Part shown: piece after piece, positions 37,524-47,325 of the stretch
How positions within the stretch are numbered: position 1 is the first letter of the stretch
How the letters are laid out: the number at the start of each line of letters is the position of its first letter
Origin: CAZUVM01 sp964623885
GTDB lineage: Bacteria > Verrucomicrobiota > Verrucomicrobiia > Limisphaerales > UBA8199
Direction of reading: 5' to 3'
Assembly: GCA_964623885.1 (NCBI GenBank)
Contig: CAZUVM010000024.1
Location: 1-64,000, forward strand
Length of the DNA: 64,000 nucleotides
The notes under the pieces: generated by a model
Seen by the model: the letters and a program-made list of their open reading frames with translations, nothing else
The model's database searches: none
Told to the model about the DNA's origin: nothing
Translations under genes and position numbers: made by a program

Positions 37524-39092
37524 ATGAGGTCACTTTTAACCGATTGCATACCTGACACGCTTAAATCTAAAAATGGGCGGCGTGCCTTGGTGTTTGTTTT
37601 GGCAATGCTGGCCCCGGCGCTCTGCGCCTGCGCTGCCAACGGGACTTCAACGAACGTCACTCCGTTTCCACCGCCACTGGACAGCTATGGGGACGCACAC
37701 CTGACAAGCATCTGGGACCTCCTGCGGGATCGCATTCACAAGGAGCCGTTTAACCTATGGGCAACGGTCATCTTCCTGCTGGCAATCGTTCATACTTTTC
37801 TGGCGCACCAATTCATCCGTTGGTCCCATCAGGTAGAAGCCCAACATCGCGAGCGAATTCAGAAGACAAGCCCTGACGCGTCCCAGGGTTCGCCGGGGGG
37901 CGTTCCCGTCTCCGTTTCCGCGCGCGTTCTGCATTTCCTGGGAGAAGTCGAAGCGGTGTTCGGCATTTGGGTGATTCCCTTATTTGTTCTGATGACGGTG
38001 CGGCTGGGCTGGCACCGGGCCGTCATTTACCTCGATAATCCCAGCTCCTACATCGAGCCGGTGTTTATTGTGGTTATCATGGTCATTTCCTCGACCCGCC
38101 CCATCCTCCAACTCGCGGAACGGTCATTGCGGTCAATCGCGCGCCTTGGCGGCGGAGGACCAGGGGCCTGGTGGCTGGCGATCCTCACGATTGGTCCTGT
38201 GCTGGGCTCCTTTGTAACGGAGCCTGCGGCAATGACAATTTCCGCGCTGCTTCTCAGCCGCCAATTCTACGAGCTCAAACCTGCTCCAATGCTTGCCTAC
38301 GCAACACTTGGTCTTTTGTTTGTGAATATCTCAGTTGGTGGTGTTCTAACTCACTTTGCCGCGCCTCCTGTTCTCATGGTAGCTGGCCGATGGGGTTGGG
38401 GCACCCCTTTCATGTTCCGTCATTTCGGATGGATCGCACTGACTGGAATAGTAGTCGCCACCACAGGTTATTACCTTGTCTTTCGACGATCGATCACCGA
38501 ACTCGCCGGGCGGCGTGCCACTACCGGCGTCCTGGAAACCCCAAGTCTAAGGGAAACCCCCATTCCTGTGTGGGTAACCATCGGGCACTTGTTTTTTTTG
38601 ACCTGGACGGTGCTCACCGCCCACTTTCCCGCGCTGGTCGTGTTCGGATTTTTGTTCTTTGTCGCGTTCGTCGAGGTTACAGCAGACTACCAATCAGAGC
38701 TGCAGGTGCGATCCCCGATCCTCGTGGGCTTCTTCCTCGCCGGGTTAGTGATTCACGGCGGGTTGCAGCAATGGTGGATCGCTCCGGTCCTGCAGCGTTT
38801 ACACGAATTGCCGCTCATGCTCGGCGCCATCGGACTGACGGCATTCAATGATAATGCTGCTGTTACTTATCTCGCCGCTCAGGTTCCCGATCTGACCGAC
38901 AATCTGAAATACGCCGTAGTTGCCGGCGCGGTGATTGGCGGAGGCTTAACCGTTATTGCCAACGCTCCCAATCCCGCCGGCCAGTCAATATTGGGCAAAT
39001 ACTTTGCCGCCGGTATCGCGCCCCTCGGATTGCTGCTAGGTGCTCTACCTGCCACCATCGTTTTTTTCCTTTGCTTCTGGTTCCTGCGTTGA
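37524..39092 (+). CDS. putative Na+/H+ antiporter (Na_H_antiport_3 type)
   Basis: This 522-residue membrane protein starts with a signal-like helix and has about 11-12 further membrane segments. It carries the patterns of the putative Na+/H+ antiporter family: FVTEPAAMTISALLLSRQFY, FVNISVGGVLTHFAAPPVLM, and a late GLTAFNDNAAVTYLAAQVPDL followed by IANAPNPAGQSIL. The charged residues inside membrane segments are typical of ion carriers. It lies 220 bp upstream of atpB on the same strand and may belong to the same energy or ion-homeostasis locus. Sodium specificity is known only by family resemblance. Confidence 0.8.
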   Translation: MRSLLTDCIPDTLKSKNGRRALVFVLAMLAPALCACAANGTSTNVTPFPPPLDSYGDAHLTSIWDLLRDRIHKEPFNLWATVIFLLAIVHTFLAHQFIRWSHQVEAQHRERIQKTSPDASQGSPGGVPVSVSARVLHFLGEVEAVFGIWVIPLFVLMTVRLGWHRAVIYLDNPSSYIEPVFIVVIMVISSTRPILQLAERSLRSIARLGGGGPGAWWLAILTIGPVLGSFVTEPAAMTISALLLSRQFYELKPAPMLAYATLGLLFVNISVGGVLTHFAAPPVLMVAGRWGWGTPFMFRHFGWIALTGIVVATTGYYLVFRRSITELAGRRATTGVLETPSLRETPIPVWVTIGHLFFLTWTVLTAHFPALVVFGFLFFVAFVEVTADYQSELQVRSPILVGFFLAGLVIHGGLQQWWIAPVLQRLHELPLMLGAIGLTAFNDNAAVTYLAAQVPDLTDNLKYAVVAGAVIGGGLTVIANAPNPAGQSILGKYFAAGIAPLGLLLGALPATIVFFLCFWFLR

Positions 39093-39311
39093 ACCCCACC
39101 GAGAGTCGAAAGGCAATCCCAAGGACGGGATGCCGACTGTAGTTCCGCATCAAGAAAGCGCCTCTGCAAAGTGTCAAACCGACAGAACTCGCTATGGCCC
39201 AAGCCATTTTTGAGGGTTAGAACCATACCACGCGGCTGCTGGCACACTCTGTGCAAAGGATCGAGCCGCCATGCCGTCGGTATCGGCCGGCATGACAAGT
39301 GTACTGGCATC

Positions 39312-40295
39312 ATGCGCTCAATTACGCTGAAACTGTCGCTCGCGGTTACTTTCGCGCTCCTTTGGACCGGCAGTTTGGCGAGCGTGCATGGCGTAGACGC
39401 ATCGCCGAACGCCACAAAAACTGCAGAAGTCACACCCGCCGAGCAATCGAGCGGCCAGCACGCAACTGCCACTGCCCACGAGGAAGAACATGGCCTGCCT
39501 CAAAGCGCTGTTCCCATCCTTCATCCGTTCGGCTTCCCCATCACCAACTCAATGGTTGTGACCTGGATCGTAGCGCTGGGCTTGATCGTCTTCGCCCAAC
39601 TCGCTACACGCCGGATGAAAGATGTTCCCGATGGGGCCCAAAACTTCTGGGAGTGGCTCGTCGAGAGCTTGTCGAGTTTTCTCGAAGGCGTGATCGGCGC
39701 CCATCTGGTCAAACGGACATTCTGGTTCTTCGCCACGGTATTCATTTTCATCCTGTTTGCAAATTGGGCGGGGTTGATCCCCGGCATCGGCACGATTGGA
39801 TGGAAAGTGCAGTTCAGCGACGGCCATACCGAGTGGCACCCCTTGTTACGCGGCGCCAATGCGGACCTGAATATGACACTGGCCATGGCCCTGATCTTTT
39901 TCGCCTGCTGGATTGTTTGGGCCGTGCGCGAAGTCGGCCTCGCCGGATTCTTTAAAGAACTCTTCGCCCCCAAAGGCGAGAGCACGGGCGCACTGAAAAT
40001 GTTGCTGATAGTGGTTTTCTTTGCTGCCGGTTGTTTGGAAGTCATCTCGATCCTGTTCCGTCCTGTGTCTCTGAGCTTCCGTCTCTACGGCAACATTTTT
40101 GCCGGCGAAAATATGCTCGAAACCATGGCCCGGCTGGTGCCCAAGCTCTCCTGGCTGTTGCCGGTTCCATTCTATTTTCTCGAACTGCTGGTCGGCCTGG
40201 TTCAGGCCCTCGTGTTCATGCTGTTGACTGCGGTGTTCACGTTGCTGATTTGTCAGCACGAAGGGGAGTCGGAGTCGGCAACCGCGGCGCACTAA
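39312..40295 (+). CDS. atpB: F-type ATP synthase subunit a
   Basis: Start at 39312 (MRSITLKLSL). The 327 residues include an N-terminal signal-like helix and a His/Glu-rich periplasmic stretch, then the usual five or six membrane helices. The essential Arg is in FRPVSLSFRLYGNIFAGENM, and the last helices are rich in Leu/Val (FYFLELLVGLVQALVFMLL). Subunit a forms the half-channels that pass protons to the c-ring. First gene of atpBEFHAGDC; no atpI precedes it. The 220-bp leader shows no clear promoter. Confidence 0.95.
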   Translation: MRSITLKLSLAVTFALLWTGSLASVHGVDASPNATKTAEVTPAEQSSGQHATATAHEEEHGLPQSAVPILHPFGFPITNSMVVTWIVALGLIVFAQLATRRMKDVPDGAQNFWEWLVESLSSFLEGVIGAHLVKRTFWFFATVFIFILFANWAGLIPGIGTIGWKVQFSDGHTEWHPLLRGANADLNMTLAMALIFFACWIVWAVREVGLAGFFKELFAPKGESTGALKMLLIVVFFAAGCLEVISILFRPVSLSFRLYGNIFAGENMLETMARLVPKLSWLLPVPFYFLELLVGLVQALVFMLLTAVFTLLICQHEGESESATAAH

Positions 40296-40355
40296 GAAGA
40301 TTTCGTCGGCCTGACCGTATTCAATTGCGGGGGCCGGTGAGAAGAAGAAAGGCAA

Positions 40356-40577
40356 ATGCATATGACACTAATGCCCATGTTGGCAGAACTAAGCGGAAAC
40401 ATGCACGTCGGGTTGGCGGCAATGGGTGCGGCACTCGGCGTCGGATTCATTGGCATGAAAGCTTCAGAAGCTGTGGGACGCAATCCCGGCGCGGCGACGA
40501 AGATCCTGGTCCAGTCGATTCTGGCCATCGCGTTTGCCGAAGCCATCGTGTTCTACGCTCTGTTCCTGGTCCGCTAA
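40356..40577 (+). CDS. atpE: F-type ATP synthase subunit c
   Basis: The 73-residue hairpin proteolipid has helix 1 GLAAMGAALGVGFIGMKASE, the polar loop RNPGA and helix 2 with the ion-binding Glu (ILAIAFAEAIVFYALFLVR). Helix 1 has no Gln/Glu and the residue after the Glu is Ala rather than Ser/Thr, so the Na+-binding signature is missing and H+ coupling is expected. A purine-rich GAGAAGAAGAAAGG lies just before the start; Met codons at 40356 and 40362 are both possible. A strong hairpin follows before atpF. Confidence 0.95.
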   Translation: MHMTLMPMLAELSGNMHVGLAAMGAALGVGFIGMKASEAVGRNPGAATKILVQSILAIAFAEAIVFYALFLVR

Positions 40578-40588
40578 AGGAATACTGC

Positions 40589-40619
40589 CGGGCGCAGAGT
40601 CACACCGGCTCTGCGCCCG
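40589..40619 (+). promoter_or_regulatory. stem-loop between atpE and atpF
   Basis: GGGCGCAGAG (40590-40599) pairs perfectly with CTCTGCGCCC (40609-40618); one more C-G pair closes the base, and the loop is nine bases. It is followed by GCTTTAAT, too short a T-run for full termination. It could protect the 3' end of the atpE message or cause partial termination, raising subunit c output above atpF, as the ring stoichiometry needs (inference). Confidence 0.75.
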
Positions 40620-40634
40620 CTTTAATCTGAATTT

Positions 40635-41180
40635 ATGAATCCATTCGTCTTGCTCGCTGAAGCCAACACGGAGGGCCCGGTCCAGCAGATCGCCCGAGCT
40701 TTCGGCGTCGATTGGCCTCACCTCATCGCGCAGATCATCAGCTTCGGCATTGTTTGCGCCGTGCTCTACAAGTTCGCGTACCAGCGCGTGCTGACAATGT
40801 TGGAAGAACGGCGCCAGCGCATCGCCGAAGGACTGGCCAATGCCGATAAAATTAAAGTCGAGCTCAGCCGCACGGAAGCCCAGCGTCAGGAAGTGATCGC
40901 GCAGGCCGGCGCCCAGGCGACAAAACTGATTGAAGAAGCGCGCGCCGCGGCCGCCAAAGTCCAGGAACAGGAAACGCAAAAGGCCATCGCCACTGCCGAG
41001 CAAATCATCGCCAAAGCTCGCGAAGCTGCCGCGGCGGACCACGCACGCATGCTCGCCGAACTCAAACGCGAGGTCGGCCGCCTCGTCGTGCAGACCACCG
41101 CTACCGTCACCGGCAAAATCCTCACCCCGGAAGATCAACGCCGCCTCGCTGAAGAAAGCAGCAAGGCCGTCGCTTCCTGA
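40635..41180 (+). CDS. atpF: F-type ATP synthase subunit b
   Basis: The 181-residue stator protein has one N-terminal membrane helix (LIAQIISFGIVCAVLYKFAY) and a long charged coiled coil (VLTMLEERRQRIAEGLANAD onward, Ala/Glu/Gln rich), ending in the delta-binding region LKREVGRLVVQTTATVTGKI. Slightly longer than E. coli b (156), normal for the group. atpH starts 4 bp later. Confidence 0.93.
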   Translation: MNPFVLLAEANTEGPVQQIARAFGVDWPHLIAQIISFGIVCAVLYKFAYQRVLTMLEERRQRIAEGLANADKIKVELSRTEAQRQEVIAQAGAQATKLIEEARAAAAKVQEQETQKAIATAEQIIAKAREAAAADHARMLAELKREVGRLVVQTTATVTGKILTPEDQRRLAEESSKAVAS

Positions 41181-41184
41181 CCGC

Positions 41185-41577
41185 ATGAAAGCAACCAAAC
41201 GCACCTTGCGCGAAGCCACCCAATTACTGCGCGCCTGCGTCGTCAACGGCGTGCTCGATGCCGGCCGCGTCCGCGGAGTCGTGCAGCAGTACGGCGAAGC
41301 CAAGCCGCGCGGTTACCTGACTACGTTGCAGGTGTTCTTGCGGTTGCTGAAACTCGAAGCTGCGCGACACACTGCCAAAATCGAAAGCGCGCAACCTTTG
41401 CCCGAGGACCTGCGCCAGAATGTACTTAAGAACCTGGCCACCGCTTACGGTCCCGGAATGACCACCTCTTTTGCCGACAACCCGGAACTGATTGGAGGAT
41501 TGCGCATTCAAGTGGGCAGTGACGTCTACGATGGCAGCATCCGCGGTCGCCTGGCCAGATTGGAGAGAAGTTTTTGA
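41185..41577 (+). CDS. atpH: F-type ATP synthase subunit delta, short form
   Basis: Only 130 residues instead of about 175-180. The C-terminal part has the delta signature NPELIGGLRIQVGSDVYDGSIRGRL. The first part (LREATQLLRACVVNGVLDAG, VQQYGEAKPRGYLTTLQVFL) is too short for the six-helix N-terminal domain that normally caps the F1 crown. The gene begins 4 bp after atpF stops, and the upstream part of its frame lies inside atpF, so a longer start is not credible. Either the family is short in this lineage or the N-domain has been reduced. Confidence 0.85.
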   Translation: MKATKRTLREATQLLRACVVNGVLDAGRVRGVVQQYGEAKPRGYLTTLQVFLRLLKLEAARHTAKIESAQPLPEDLRQNVLKNLATAYGPGMTTSFADNPELIGGLRIQVGSDVYDGSIRGRLARLERSF

Positions 41578-41605
41578 TCTGCAGTGAATCAACGGTTCAA
41601 AGTCT

Positions 41606-43201
41606 ATGAGTAACCTAGTGCAGGAAATTGAAGCTCAAATCGCCGGCCTCAAAACCGCAACCACCAAGGAGAATGTGGGTACCGTCTCTGAAATTGGCGA
41701 TGGCGTTGCCAAAGTGGAAGGCCTGGCCCGCGCCAAACTGAATGAAATGCTGGATTTCGGCCAGGGTATCACCGGGCTGGCTCTAAACCTCGAGCAATCT
41801 GAAGTCGGCGCCATCATCCTGGGCGATTATACGAAGCTCAATGAGGGGGACGAAGTGCGGGCAACCGGCAAGCTGCTACAAGTGCCCGTGGGCAAAGGAC
41901 TATTGGGGCGCGTCGTGAATATGCTGGGCCAGCCGATCGATGGCAAAGGTCCGATCACGAGCGAAAAGACCTATCCGGTGGAAAAAATCGCCCCCGGCAT
42001 CATTCGCCGCCAATCCGTCAGCCAAGCCGTGCAAACCGGCATCATGCCTATTGACGCCATGATCCCGATCGGCCGTGGTCAGCGCGAACTAATCATCGGC
42101 GACCGTTCTACGGGAAAGACTACCATCTGCATCGACGCCATTATCAACCAGGCGCGTCTGAACAAAGCTGCTGAAGCCGCAGGCGATAAGGATTATCGCC
42201 CGTTGTATTGCATCTACGTCGCAATCGGCCAAAAGCAATCCAGTGTGGCGCGCGTGATCGCGGTCCTCGAAGAAGCCGGCGCCATGCCGTACACCATCGT
42301 CGTTTCCTCGCCGGCTTGCGATTCGGCCACCAATCAGTATATGGCGCCCTTTGCCGGTGCCGCGATGGGTGAGTGGTTCATGGATAACGGAATGGACGCC
42401 CTCATTGTTTACGATGATTTGTCCAAACACGCTGCTGCTTACCGCGAAGTGTCACTCGTCTTGAAGCGACCCTCCGGACGCGAAGCTTATCCCGGCGACG
42501 TCTTCTATCTGCATAGCCGCTTGCTCGAACGCGCCGCCCGCGTTGGCGAGAAATATGGCAATGGCTCGCTCACCGCCTTGCCGATTATCGAGACCCAGGC
42601 CGGCGACGTCTCCGCCTACATCCCCACGAACGTCATTTCCATCACCGACGGCCAGATCTTTTTGGAAACCGATTTGTTCTACCAGGGCGTGCGTCCCGCC
42701 ATTAATGTCGGGATCTCCGTATCACGCGTTGGGTCCGCCGCCCAAATCAAAGCAATGAAGCAGGTCGCCGGCAAACTCAAAGGTGAACTGGCCCAGTTCC
42801 GCGAGCTCGCCGCTTTTGCCCAATTCGGTTCGGACCTGGATGCCAAAACGCAGGCCCAGATCAATCGCGGCAAGCGCATCATGGAGATTTTCAAACAGCA
42901 GCAATACAACCCGGTGCTGGTCGAAGTCCAGGTCGCGGTACTCTGGGTGATCCAAAATGGCTACGTCGACGAAGTGCCGGTCGAGCGCGTCAAGGAGTTC
43001 CAGAATAAGCTGGTGGAGTTCCTCACCACCCGCAAAACGGAGTTGCTCGCGAAGATCGGCAAAGAAAAGGCGCTCAACGATGCTCTCTCCGCCGAATTGA
43101 AGGCTACGGCCGATGAATTCAAGCCCACGTTTGTGATCGAAAAACCTCAGCCGCAAAAGGCGGCCGAGGCGAAGCCTCAGCCCGCAAAAGCTGACAAATG
43201 A
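41606..43201 (+). CDS. atpA: F-type ATP synthase subunit alpha
   Basis: The 531-residue non-catalytic F1 subunit has an N-terminal beta-barrel, Walker [10 protein letters not shown], the conserved [20 protein letters not shown], and the arginine finger in the SVSRVG region. It exceeds the usual length because of a Lys/Pro/Ala/Gln tail ([14 protein letters not shown] and onward). The beta subunit carries a similar tail. Position after atpH is standard. Confidence 0.97.
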   Translation: MSNLVQEIEAQIAGLKTATTKENVGTVSEIGDGVAKVEGLARAKLNEMLDFGQGITGLALNLEQSEVGAIILGDYTKLNEGDEVRATGKLLQVPVGKGLLGRVVNMLGQPIDGKGPITSEKTYPVEKIAPGIIRRQSVSQAVQTGIMPIDAMIPIGRGQRELIIGDRSTGKTTICIDAIINQARLNKAAEAAGDKDYRPLYCIYVAIGQKQSSVARVIAVLEEAGAMPYTIVVSSPACDSATNQYMAPFAGAAMGEWFMDNGMDALIVYDDLSKHAAAYREVSLVLKRPSGREAYPGDVFYLHSRLLERAARVGEKYGNGSLTALPIIETQAGDVSAYIPTNVISITDGQIFLETDLFYQGVRPAINVGISVSRVGSAAQIKAMKQVAGKLKGELAQFRELAAFAQFGSDLDAKTQAQINRGKRIMEIFKQQQYNPVLVEVQVAVLWVIQNGYVDEVPVERVKEFQNKLVEFLTTRKTELLAKIGKEKALNDALSAELKATADEFKPTFVIEKPQPQKAAEAKPQPAKADK

Positions 43202-43206
43202 AAGTG

Positions 43207-43262
43207 CATCCGCAACCAACATCAGGCACTCGGCCTTCGGCCCTCGGCCTTCGGACTTTCTA
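43207..43262 (+). repeat. simple GGCCTTCGG repeat spacer between atpA and atpG
   Basis: The spacer contains ACTCGGCCTTCGGCCCTCGG followed by CCTTCGGACTTTC: the unit CGGCCTTCGG occurs twice, and CGGCC/GGCCG segments can fold. Style and position resemble the longer simple spacer between atpD and atpC. It is unlike the compact spacers elsewhere in the operon. Confidence 0.55.
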
Positions 43263-43265
43263 ATC

Positions 43266-44138
43266 ATGGCCAGCACACGCGACATTCGCCGGCGCATCAA
43301 ATCGGTCCGCAGCACGGCCCAAATTACCAAGGCCATGCAGATGGTGGCGGCCTCCAAGATGCGGAAAGCTCAGCAGGCGGCTCTCAACGGACGTCCGTTC
43401 GCGCGGCTGTTATATAGCTTTCAGCGGAAGGCCACGACGCAAACCACAGATTTCACTCACCCACTCCTGGAAGTGCGGCCCGTCAACAAAAGAGCCGTCA
43501 TCCTGATTGGCGGTGACAAGGGTTTGTGTGGGGCCCTCAACAGCAATCTCTTTCGCATCGCTTCCCAATTCGATACTGCGACGACTCTGTTTATCACTGC
43601 CGGAAGACGCCCTGCGCAGTTCATTGCTCGCACCGGCCGGCAGCTTCACGCCGAGTTCGAATACGGCGACTCGCCGCGTTACACCGAGGCGAAAGCCATT
43701 GCCAATTGTGCCCGCGATCTGTTCCTGAAAAAGGAGGTCGACGAGGTCGTGGTCGTCGCCACGCGATTCGTCAATACGCTGACCCAGGTGCCCGTTAAGA
43801 TTGAGGTCCTTCCCGTAGGCGCGGTGAAGAGTTTGAAACTACCGGAAGGCTTGACTGACGAGGATTTGGTTTCGAATAACGTCGAGTTTGTGTTTGAGCC
43901 CAACGCTGAGGCGTTTCTGGGATACCTGCTGACGCATTATCTCAGCCTCTTCATCTATCTCGTTTTGCTGAACTCCAAAGCCAGCGAGCAAAGCGCCCGC
44001 ATGGTGGCGATGAAAAACGCCACTGATAATGCCAACACCCTCATCCAGGATCTGACGCTGGAATACAACAAGCTGCGCCAGGGCAAAATTACAACGGAGC
44101 TGTTGGAAATCGTCAGCGGACAAATCGGATCAAGTTAA
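43266..44138 (+). CDS. atpG: F-type ATP synthase subunit gamma
   Basis: The 290-residue central rotor shaft has the N-terminal helix ASTRDIRRRIKSVRSTAQIT with KAMQMVAASKMRKAQ, the middle Rossmann-like part (VILIGGDKGLCGALNSNLFR) and the C-terminal helix SARMVAMKNATDNANTLI with LEYNKLRQGKITTELLEIV. All hallmarks are intact and length is normal. The DNA before its start is a short simple repeat. Confidence 0.96.
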   Translation: MASTRDIRRRIKSVRSTAQITKAMQMVAASKMRKAQQAALNGRPFARLLYSFQRKATTQTTDFTHPLLEVRPVNKRAVILIGGDKGLCGALNSNLFRIASQFDTATTLFITAGRRPAQFIARTGRQLHAEFEYGDSPRYTEAKAIANCARDLFLKKEVDEVVVVATRFVNTLTQVPVKIEVLPVGAVKSLKLPEGLTDEDLVSNNVEFVFEPNAEAFLGYLLTHYLSLFIYLVLLNSKASEQSARMVAMKNATDNANTLIQDLTLEYNKLRQGKITTELLEIVSGQIGSS

Positions 44139-45692
<1,554 letters not shown>

Positions 45693-45723
45693 TCACTTGC
45701 AGAACTCTATTTGATTGCCGGCC

Positions 45724-45820
45724 ATGAACCTTGAACTTCGACTTCCGGACTTTGGGTTTCGGATTTGGGACTCCGGACTTTGGACTTCGCTCTTCGCCCT
45801 TCCCACTTCGCACTTGGAAT
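45724..45820 (+). repeat. simple-sequence spacer between atpD and atpC
   Basis: About 97 bases built of variants of ACTTCCGGACTTTGGG, TTCGGATTTGGGACTCCGGA and CTTCGC run right up to the atpC start, with strong T/C versus G imbalance and near-periodic CTTTGG/CTTCG words. It holds no ribosome site of the usual kind and no gene. It looks like a dispersed simple repeat inserted in the operon. Confidence 0.6.
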
Positions 45821-45821
45821 T

Positions 45822-46232
45822 ATGGCCACCACTTTAAAACTCCAAATCATCACGCCAGACGCACTGGCTTACTCGGAAGACGTGGACATGGTCACGATTC
45901 CCGGTGTCGAGGGCCAGATGGGCGTTTATCCCCTGCACGTGCCGCTGATGACGCAGATGGTGCCGGGCGAGATCATCGTGCGCAAAGACGATCAGGACTA
46001 CTTCCTGGCCGTCGGCGAGGGCCTGATCGAGATCATGGGCGACCACGTCTCTATCCTTACGGACATGGCTATTGCCGCCGAGCACATCGACGAAGCTAAA
46101 GTCGAAGAAGCTCGCCAACGCGCCGCGGCCCGGCTTCAGGAGAAACTCTCGGACGAGGAAGTGGCATCGACCAATGCTTCGCTCACCCGCTCGCTGGCGC
46201 AACTGCACGTCAAACGGCGCCATCACGGATGA
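45822..46232 (+). CDS. atpC: F-type ATP synthase subunit epsilon
   Basis: Start at 45822 (MATTLKLQIITPDALAYSED). The 136 residues comprise an N-terminal beta-sandwich with VTIPGVEGQMGVYPLHVPLM and a C-terminal two-helix domain (VEEARQRAAARLQEKLSDEE, then LTRSLAQLHVKRRH). It inhibits hydrolysis and links gamma to the c-ring. Length is normal. Last gene of the operon; a GC-rich hairpin follows. Confidence 0.95.
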   Translation: MATTLKLQIITPDALAYSEDVDMVTIPGVEGQMGVYPLHVPLMTQMVPGEIIVRKDDQDYFLAVGEGLIEIMGDHVSILTDMAIAAEHIDEAKVEEARQRAAARLQEKLSDEEVASTNASLTRSLAQLHVKRRHHG

Positions 46233-46238
46233 TAAGAC

Positions 46239-46271
46239 TGTAGGGGGACAACGTAAGGAGTCCCCTCGTGC
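46239..46271 (+). repeat. CTGTAGGGnACnACGTAAGGAGT repeat copy, hairpin after atpC
   Basis: The sequence CTGTAGGGGGACAACGTAAG and onward matches the two copies found inside the coding region at 49931-49988. Here AGGGGG (46242-46247) can pair with TCCCCT (46261-46266), giving a stem just after atpC. It may serve as transcript end, but there is no T-run. Confidence 0.5.
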
Positions 46272-46323
46272 TTTAGAATGAATCAGAGACTCCTGACGGG
46301 CGTGTTGCCCAAATCGCGTGTGC

Positions 46324-46470
46324 TCTCATTAACACCTCGCTTCAGCGAGGTGGGGATCACGCCGCGAGGACTACGAAACCGTTTTAACGGTTTAACTGTG
46401 GCAAAAACCGTTGAAACGGTTGTCTCTGCACCTCGGCTGCTAATCACCCCGCTCAAGCGGAGTGTTAATG
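46324..46470. repeat. REP/BIME-like cluster of four hairpins in mirrored order
   Basis: Two GC hairpins, 46333-46352 (CACCTCGC/GCGAGGTG) and 46445-46464 (one mismatch), flank two AT-rich ones, 46376-46393 (AAACCGTT/AACGGTTT) and 46406-46421 (AACCGTT/AACGGTT). The outer pair are inverted copies, each with TCATTAACAC beside it, and the inner pair are inverted copies too. This mirrored layout is that of a bacterial interspersed mosaic element made by REP-type sequences. A 113-codon open frame through it (46278-46619) is not a credible gene. The remainder of 46233-46618 holds nothing else recognisable. Confidence 0.75.
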
Positions 46471-46618
46471 ACACCGATATTGTATTTGGGCAAAACGCGC
46501 TTACGTCGTTTCCTACAACTTTGGGGAAGTCTTTTAATTTTCATGCCTACAAGCTTTGTTTTTTCCTGACCGTCCCACCCTCGGACGACCGGGAAAGTCA
46601 ATGGGAAGAGGGGTACTG

Positions 46619-47182
46619 ATGAATCTAACAACCAAATCTATAGAAACCATGAAAGTAACACGTTACCTAAAGATTGCATTTATTGCGGCGATGGCTGCCG
46701 GGATCGCCACGGCGGCCTATGCGGAAAGTTTGACGAGCAAAGCTAACAAAGCGAAGGAGGAGTTTCTTAAGCAGGACGCCAGCTTGAAGAACGTCTTCGA
46801 CAAAGCGGTCGGCTACGTCATTTTCCCATCGGTCGCCAAGGGCGCACTGGGCATTGGCGCGGCCAAGGGCAAAGGCGAACTCTTTGAAAAGGGCAAGGAT
46901 AAGCCTGCGGGTGAGGCAAAGCTGACCCAGGTCACCATTGGGTTTCAGGCGGGAGGCCAAGCCTATTCCGAATTGATTCTCTTCCAGGACCAAACCTCCA
47001 TGGATAACTTCAAGAAGGGCAATTTCGAGTTCAGCGCTCAAGCCAGCGCGGTGGCGGTCACAGCCGGCGCAGCAGCCAATGCCAAATATGAGAATGGCAT
47101 CATGATCCTCACGATGGCCAAGGGTGGTCTGATGTATGAAGCCAGCGTGGGCGGGCAGAAGTTTAAGTACAAGGCGTACTAG
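46619..47182 (+). CDS. exported SYLF-domain (Ysc84-like) protein
   Basis: The start at 46619 has a good ribosome site (GAAGAGGGG, 5-8 bases upstream); 46649 (MKVTRYLKIA) gives a tighter signal peptide but a weak site. About 187 residues: a signal ending near TAAYAES, then a SYLF domain covering the remainder (DKAVGYVIFPSVAKGALGIG, TIGFQAGGQAYSELILFQDQ, YENGIMILTMAKGGLMYEAS). SYLF domains bind lipid or phosphoinositide in eukaryotes; bacterial exported versions are common but uncharacterised. Monocistronic between a REP cluster and a two-component pair. Confidence 0.85.
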   Translation: MNLTTKSIETMKVTRYLKIAFIAAMAAGIATAAYAESLTSKANKAKEEFLKQDASLKNVFDKAVGYVIFPSVAKGALGIGAAKGKGELFEKGKDKPAGEAKLTQVTIGFQAGGQAYSELILFQDQTSMDNFKKGNFEFSAQASAVAVTAGAAANAKYENGIMILTMAKGGLMYEASVGGQKFKYKAY

Positions 47183-47236
47183 CAGCGCAGAGAATTGAAC
47201 ACTTTTTGACTGCAGCGGGGCGTTCCCGCCTGCGAG

Positions 47237-47261
47237 TCCTGGCAGCGTCTCGCTGCCAGGA
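47237..47261. repeat. 11-bp perfect hairpin
   Basis: TCCTGGCAGCG pairs perfectly with CGCTGCCAGGA around a three-base loop. It lies 55 bases after the SYLF gene and 65 before the kinase start. There is no adjoining T-run; it could be a terminator, or a REP-type repeat like the others in this window. Confidence 0.6.
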
Positions 47262-47325
47262 TTGCCGTGATTTTCATAAGGCTAATTATATTACGTTTTT
47301 CCGGGGCCCGCCCGCCTGCATCATC

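Noticed and set aside
40356..40577. Na+-translocating c subunit, suggested by the nearby Na+/H+ antiporter
   Set aside because: Helix 1 lacks the Gln/Glu and the ion-site Glu is followed by Ala, not Ser/Thr; a proton ring is expected.
46278..46619. 113-codon plus-strand ORF after atpC
   Set aside because: Runs straight through four hairpin repeats; its sequence is translated repeat.
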